Under the pieces are notes generated by a model that was given only the letters and a program-made list of their open reading frames with translations, had not been told where the DNA came from and made no database searches. Both the position numbers and the translations under genes were made by a program. Of a DNA stretch of 44,268 bases, positions 41,447-44,268 are shown in pieces (position 1 is the stretch's first letter; every line of letters begins with the position of its first letter). The stretch is taken from contig NZ_RDBO01000055.1 in the NCBI RefSeq assembly GCF_008120935.1, forward strand, positions 29,617 through 73,884. The letters run 5' to 3'. The DNA is from Streptomyces sp. sk2.1. Its GTDB lineage: Bacteria; Actinomycetota; Actinomycetes; Streptomycetales; Streptomycetaceae.

Positions 41447-41974
41447 ATGTCCTCCGAGGAACTCCAGGCGATCGAACTGCTCGGCCGCGTCCCGTACGGT
41501 CGGCTGGCCACGAGCATGCGGGCCCTTCCGTTTCTGATGGTGGCGCGCCACGTCGTGATCGACGGCCGGGTCCTCCTGCGGCTGCACGGCGGCTTCCGCT
41601 ACCACGACTCCTGCGACGGGGCGGTCGTGGCGTACGGCGCGGACAACTTCAACACGGTGGTCCCGGGGACGGGGAGCATGCTCCCGGGGGTGGACGACGG
41701 CGCGGCGAGGACCGTGGTCCCGGGGATGGAGACCGTGGTCCCGGGGGAGGGGGGCGGCGAGGTCGTGGACGGCGGCGATCTGTGGGCCGTCCAGTTCACC
41801 GGACCCGCCCAGGTCGTGCGCCCGACGGCCGAGCAGCGGGAACTCTTCGGCACGGCCCCGGCCCGGGTGAACGGCGAGCCCTTCGCCCCGGCGTACCTCA
41901 GGATCGACCCGCATTTCGCCTCTGTGCACACTCTGGGCTTTCACGCAAGTGAACCAAAGCGCCACGTAGCGTGA
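41447..41974 (+). CDS. Pyridoxamine 5'-phosphate oxidase-family protein (175 aa)
   Basis: Split-barrel flavin-binding-type protein: ELLGRVPYGRLATSMRALPFLMVARHVVIDGRVLLRL, then FRYHDSCDGAVVAYGADNF, and LWAVQFTGPAQVV. Such proteins in actinobacteria use FMN, F420 or haem as redox cofactors; which is unclear here. Between residues about 72 and 105 is a low-complexity insertion (GTGSMLPG, TVVPGME, TVVPGEGGG) created by a 21-base tandem duplication; the rest of the fold seems complete. ATG 41447 has GGAGG close upstream. It is followed after 15 bases by the phosphotransferase gene, so the two probably form an operon. Confidence 0.88.
   Translation: MSSEELQAIELLGRVPYGRLATSMRALPFLMVARHVVIDGRVLLRLHGGFRYHDSCDGAVVAYGADNFNTVVPGTGSMLPGVDDGAARTVVPGMETVVPGEGGGEVVDGGDLWAVQFTGPAQVVRPTAEQRELFGTAPARVNGEPFAPAYLRIDPHFASVHTLGFHASEPKRHVA
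41710..41751. repeat. In-frame 21-bp tandem duplication in the oxidase-like gene
   Basis: GACCGTGGTCCCGGGG... units at 41710-41730 and 41731-41751 encode TVVPGME and TVVPGEG; a related GTGGTCCCGGGGAC lies at 41657-41670. The copy number could vary between strains. Confidence 0.8.
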
Positions 41975-41989
41975 TCTAACATTTGGTGA

Positions 41990-43132
41990 GTGCCGCGCTC
42001 ATCTGTCACCCTTTCTTCCGCTCCGCCGGTAGCCCTCTCCGCCGCCCCGCCGGGGGCCTTCTCCGCCGCTCCGCCGGTCGGCGAACCGCACCCGTCCACG
42101 CCCCACCGACCAGGGCGCCCGGTGCCCCCGGTGGACGAGGTACTGCGCCGATACCCGGACGCGGGCGAGCCCCTGACCTGCAAACCCGTCACTCAGGGGC
42201 TGCTCAACCACGGCTACCGCGTCTCCACCACCCGCGGCTCCTTCTTCCTCAAGCACCACCTCGACGACACCACCGGCGACCGCGCCACGATCGTCCGCCA
42301 GCACCGCGCCACCCAGCGCCTGCAGTCGCTCGGCGTGCCCGTGGCCCCGCCCGTGGCGGACACCGAGGGCGAGACGGTCACGGAGATCGGCGGCCGGTGC
42401 TACGCCCTGCACCCCTGGGTGGACGGGCTGCACCGGGCGGGCGACCAGCTCACCACCGCCCAGTCGGAGCGGCTCGGGTCCCTGCTCGGGGCCGTGCACA
42501 CCGGGCTCGAACAGGTCATGGAGGAGGGCACCGGCCCCGCGCAGCGGACCGGCGGCCACCACAGCCCCGACCCCGTGGAAACGTTCACGCTGATCGACGA
42601 ACTGCTGGCCGCCGCGCGCCGGCGCCGGCCCCGGGACGCCTTCGACGAACTGGCCGAGCACCGCCTCCTGGAGCGGCGCGTCCTGCTGGAACAGCACGCC
42701 GACCGCAGACCGCCCACGCCCGACGTCCCGGCGACGGGCTGGGTGCACGGCGACTTCCACCCGTTGAACGTCCTGTACCGGGGCGCGGACCCGGTGGCGA
42801 TCCTCGACTGGGACCGGCTGGGCATCCAGCCGCGCGCGGAGGAGGCGGTGCGGGCGGCGGCGATCTTCTTCGTGCTCCCGGCCGGGAGGCTGGAGCTGGA
42901 GAAGGTACGGGCGTACGCGCGGGCCTACCGGCGGGCGGCCGGGGCCGGGGCGGCGGAACTGGCCGCCGCGGTGCACCGGGTGTGGTGGGAGCGGCTCAAC
43001 GACTTCTGGATACTGCACTGGCGGTACTGCCTGCACGACCGGAGGGCCGACCCGCAGTTCCCCGCGGTGTCGGCCCTGGCGGTCTGGTGGACGCGCGAGT
43101 ACGAAGCGGTGCGCGAGGCGTTCACGGAGTGA
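41990..43132 (+). CDS. Aminoglycoside phosphotransferase-family protein (380 aa)
   Basis: APH/choline-kinase fold: the glycine/Lys strand FFLKHHLDD, catalytic loop H253-G-D-F-H-P-L-N260, and metal-binding LDWD (Asp273, Asp275) after it. The C-terminal half is helical with WERLNDFWILHWRYCLHD. It phosphorylates a small molecule with ATP; a maltokinase-, homoserine- or antibiotic-kinase role cannot be decided. The start is GTG 41990, giving a 45-residue Pro/Ser/Ala-rich leader with SAAPP repeats; an in-frame GTG at 42122 would remove it and start at VPPVDEVLRR. It is 15 bases after the pyridoxamine-oxidase-like gene. Confidence 0.85.
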   Translation: MPRSSVTLSSAPPVALSAAPPGAFSAAPPVGEPHPSTPHRPGRPVPPVDEVLRRYPDAGEPLTCKPVTQGLLNHGYRVSTTRGSFFLKHHLDDTTGDRATIVRQHRATQRLQSLGVPVAPPVADTEGETVTEIGGRCYALHPWVDGLHRAGDQLTTAQSERLGSLLGAVHTGLEQVMEEGTGPAQRTGGHHSPDPVETFTLIDELLAAARRRRPRDAFDELAEHRLLERRVLLEQHADRRPPTPDVPATGWVHGDFHPLNVLYRGADPVAILDWDRLGIQPRAEEAVRAAAIFFVLPAGRLELEKVRAYARAYRRAAGAGAAELAAAVHRVWWERLNDFWILHWRYCLHDRRADPQFPAVSALAVWWTREYEAVREAFTE

Positions 43133-43140
43133 GCCCGGCG

Positions 43141-43174
43141 GGGCCCGTTCCGGTTCCGGAACCGGAACGGGCCC
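43141..43174. terminator. Perfect 34-base palindrome after the phosphotransferase gene
   Basis: 17-base arms (43141-43157 with 43158-43174), core GGTTCCGGAACC. It forms a long stem close to the phosphotransferase stop. Its right arm is shared with the next hairpin, so only one of the two can form fully at a time. Confidence 0.8.
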
Positions 43175-43216
43175 GGGGCCCGGACCGGAGGGTGTCCGGT
43201 CCGGGCCCCGGGCCCG
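43168..43216. terminator. 22-bp hairpin overlapping the previous palindrome
   Basis: Perfect 22-base inverted repeat (43168-43189 with 43195-43216), five-base loop GGGTG, ending about 15 bases before the kinase stop codon on the minus strand. It can act as a terminator for both convergent genes. Confidence 0.8.
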
Positions 43217-43230
43217 TCGAGTCGCTCAGA

Positions 43231-44268
43231 TCACTGGCCGGCGCCCGACGCCGCACCGGCCGCGGCCGATGCGCCGGCGGGAGTGCCCGTGCCGCCGGCG
43301 TCCGTGCCGGTGCCGCCGTTGTCCGTGCCCGTGCCGCCGTTGTCCGTACCGGTGCCGCCGTCGTCCGTGCCCGTACCGCCGTCGTCCGTACCGGTGCCGC
43401 CGTCGTCCGTGCCCGTACCGCCGGCGTCCGTACCGGTGCCGCCGTTGCCCGTGCCCGGCGTGGACGGTCCCGTGGTCGGCGGCTCGTACGTCTGGCTCGG
43501 GGTGGTGGACGGGGAGTAGGTCCGCGACGGGGGCGTGTCCTCCTGGCTGCCGGTGGAGTCCCCCGGCAACTGGTTCTGCTCGGTCTCCTCGTCGGTCGGC
43601 TCGGAGGAGTCCTTCGTCGGGGACGGCGATTCGGATTCCGTCACCGGGGGCTTCTTCTGCTTCGTACCGCCGTCGTTCGCCGCGTTGACCGCGATGGCGA
43701 CGCCCGCGCCGATCGCGATCAGCGCGAGCACCACGAACAGCCACAGCTTGCCGCGGCCGCCGCCGGAACCGCCCTGGCCGCCCTCGTAACCGCCGTCGTC
43801 GGGGTTCATCGGCGGCAGGATCGGGCCCTGCGAGGTGTCCCCGTAGTGCGGCGGGTGGCCCATCGCCATCGTGCCCCCGGTGACGCCCGCGGGCGGGGTG
43901 TGGCCGCCCTCGTGCACCGCGACCGGGCCGGTGTTCCACGTGTGCGTGTGGCCGCCCTGGACCTGGAGCATCTGCAGGCCGTACTGGACGAGGCCGCGCA
44001 TCTCCTCGGCGCTCTGGAACCGGTCGTCCGGGTCCTTCGCCAGCGAGCGCATGACCAGACCGTCCAGCTCCGGCGGCACCGAGTTCAGCACCTCGGACGG
44101 CGGGACCGGGATGTCCTGGACGTGCTGGTACACGACGGAGAGCGGCGTCTCGCCCGTGAAGGGGGGCCGCAGCGCCAGGAGTTCGTACAGCAGACAGCCG
44201 GTGGCGTAGAGGTCGGAGCGGTGGTCGACGGCCTTGCCCAGCGCCTGCTCGGGGGAGAGGTACTGCGG
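43231..44268 (-). CDS. Ser/Thr protein kinase, 3' part (kinase C-lobe, TM, repeat tail)
   Basis: The gene runs off the window end, so the start and ATP-binding lobe are missing. The visible part opens at the activation-segment end (PQYLSPEQALGKAVDHRSDLYATGCLLYELL, subdomains VIII-IX) and the end of the C-lobe (MRSLAKDPDDRFQSAEEMRGLV). A Gly/His-rich juxtamembrane region follows, then one membrane helix (KLWLFVVLALIAIGAGVAIAV), and an outer tail of about 120 residues rich in Thr/Ser/Pro with eight seven-residue GGTGTDx repeats. No PASTA domain is present, unlike PknB. The outer repeat tail may respond to cell-wall stress (inference). The gene is convergent with the phosphotransferase gene across overlapping hairpins. 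Confidence 0.93.
   Translation of the reverse strand, partial: PQYLSPEQALGKAVDHRSDLYATGCLLYELLALRPPFTGETPLSVVYQHVQDIPVPPSEVLNSVPPELDGLVMRSLAKDPDDRFQSAEEMRGLVQYGLQMLQVQGGHTHTWNTGPVAVHEGGHTPPAGVTGGTMAMGHPPHYGDTSQGPILPPMNPDDGGYEGGQGGSGGGRGKLWLFVVLALIAIGAGVAIAVNAANDGGTKQKKPPVTESESPSPTKDSSEPTDEETEQNQLPGDSTGSQEDTPPSRTYSPSTTPSQTYEPPTTGPSTPGTGNGGTGTDAGGTGTDDGGTGTDDGGTGTDDGGTGTDNGGTGTDNGGTGTDAGGTGTPAGASAAAGAASGAGQ
43283..43450. repeat. Eight tandem 21-bp units in the kinase tail, with a 42-bp higher-order period
   Basis: Units start at 43283, 43304, 43325, 43346, 43367, 43388, 43409 and 43430; on the minus strand they encode GGTGTD plus A, D or N. Units alternate between a GTGCCCGT form and a GTxCCGGTG form, so the real period is 42 bases. 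The opposite strand is also open (VPVPPxS repeats) but this is a by-product. Confidence 0.9.

Noticed and set aside
43283..43519. Plus-strand VPVPP repeat protein opposite the kinase tail
   Set aside because: It is just the reverse reading of the 21-base repeats; the kinase frame continues a membrane protein and is convincing.
43934..43947. GTTCCACGTGTGCG in the kinase gene as a third parS
   Set aside because: Four of the last five bases differ from the palindrome, and it lies in coding sequence.
1..44268. Search for tRNA, rRNA, CRISPR, transposase, integrase and prophage genes
   Set aside because: None seen: no cloverleaf-like T-arm sequence outside genes, no regular spacer arrays, no DDE or recombinase motifs.

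Overview
The window is chromosomal DNA from a Streptomyces-type actinomycete. The evidence is very high GC with strong third-position GC bias, GTG/TTG starts behind GGAGG-like ribosome sites, many lipoprotein and Sec leaders, mycothiol-type enzymes, a SARP-NB-ARC-TPR regulator, an XRE/DUF397/anti-sigma cassette and rare TTA codons. Two copies of the Streptomyces parS centromere motif (8054-8067, one substitution; 26384-26397, perfect) indicate the core chromosome near oriC. From memory, the gene order (metG, aspS, acyl-CoA dehydrogenase, M18 aminopeptidase, K15-like peptidase, bkdABC, orphan LuxR-type regulator, Ser/Thr kinase) resembles the S. coelicolor region below dnaA; this was not checked. 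No transposon, prophage, CRISPR array, tRNA or rRNA was seen.

Layout. 1-2.5 kb: end of a TerY-like VWA protein, converging on a response regulator/sensor kinase pair. 2.6-9.9 kb: metG, an L,D-transpeptidase-like lipoprotein, a secreted amidase-domain protein with a lipoprotein, an unknown protein, a terminator overlapping parS, and aspS. 10-18.7 kb: PAS/GAF/SpoIIE phosphatase, AI-2E-family permease, pirin, SseB-like protein, FadE5-like dehydrogenase, Uma2-type protein, lipoprotein. 18.8-26.3 kb: M18 aminopeptidase, SARP-STAND regulator, a repeat-rich gap, a thioredoxin-NHL protein and a LURP-one-like protein. 26.4-32.8 kb: parS, nitrilase-family hydrolase, mycothiol-type isomerase, MFS transporter with GntR regulator, K15-type DD-transpeptidase, alpha/beta hydrolase, VOC protein. 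32.9-36.5 kb is the most accessory-looking part: a TTA-containing methyltransferase, a small four-cysteine secreted protein, and an XRE/DUF397 pair divergent from a TTA-containing anti-sigma-type ATPase. 36.5-44.3 kb: branched-chain 2-oxoacid dehydrogenase (bkdA-bkdB-bkdC), orphan LuxR-type regulator, pyridoxamine-oxidase-like protein, phosphotransferase and the 3' part of a PASTA-less Ser/Thr kinase with a repeat tail.

How the genes fit together. Most are housekeeping functions (aminoacyl-tRNA charging, branched-chain acyl-CoA supply, cell-wall cross-linking) mixed with signalling proteins (two-component pair, orphan regulator, SpoIIE phosphatase, anti-sigma ATPase, kinase, SARP). The clearest developmental link is the pair of bldA-type TTA codons at about 33.8 and 36.2 kb flanking the XRE/DUF397 cassette. 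The best unexplained signals are non-coding: an AT-rich near-palindrome in the bkdA/response-regulator divergence, overlapping mutually exclusive hairpins at 43.14-43.22 kb, duplicated hairpins at 23.75-23.88 kb, and tandem repeats upstream of the K15-type gene and downstream of the orphan regulator. I see no complete, clearly new multi-gene system; the XRE/DUF397/ATPase/methyltransferase neighbourhood is the best candidate for one.
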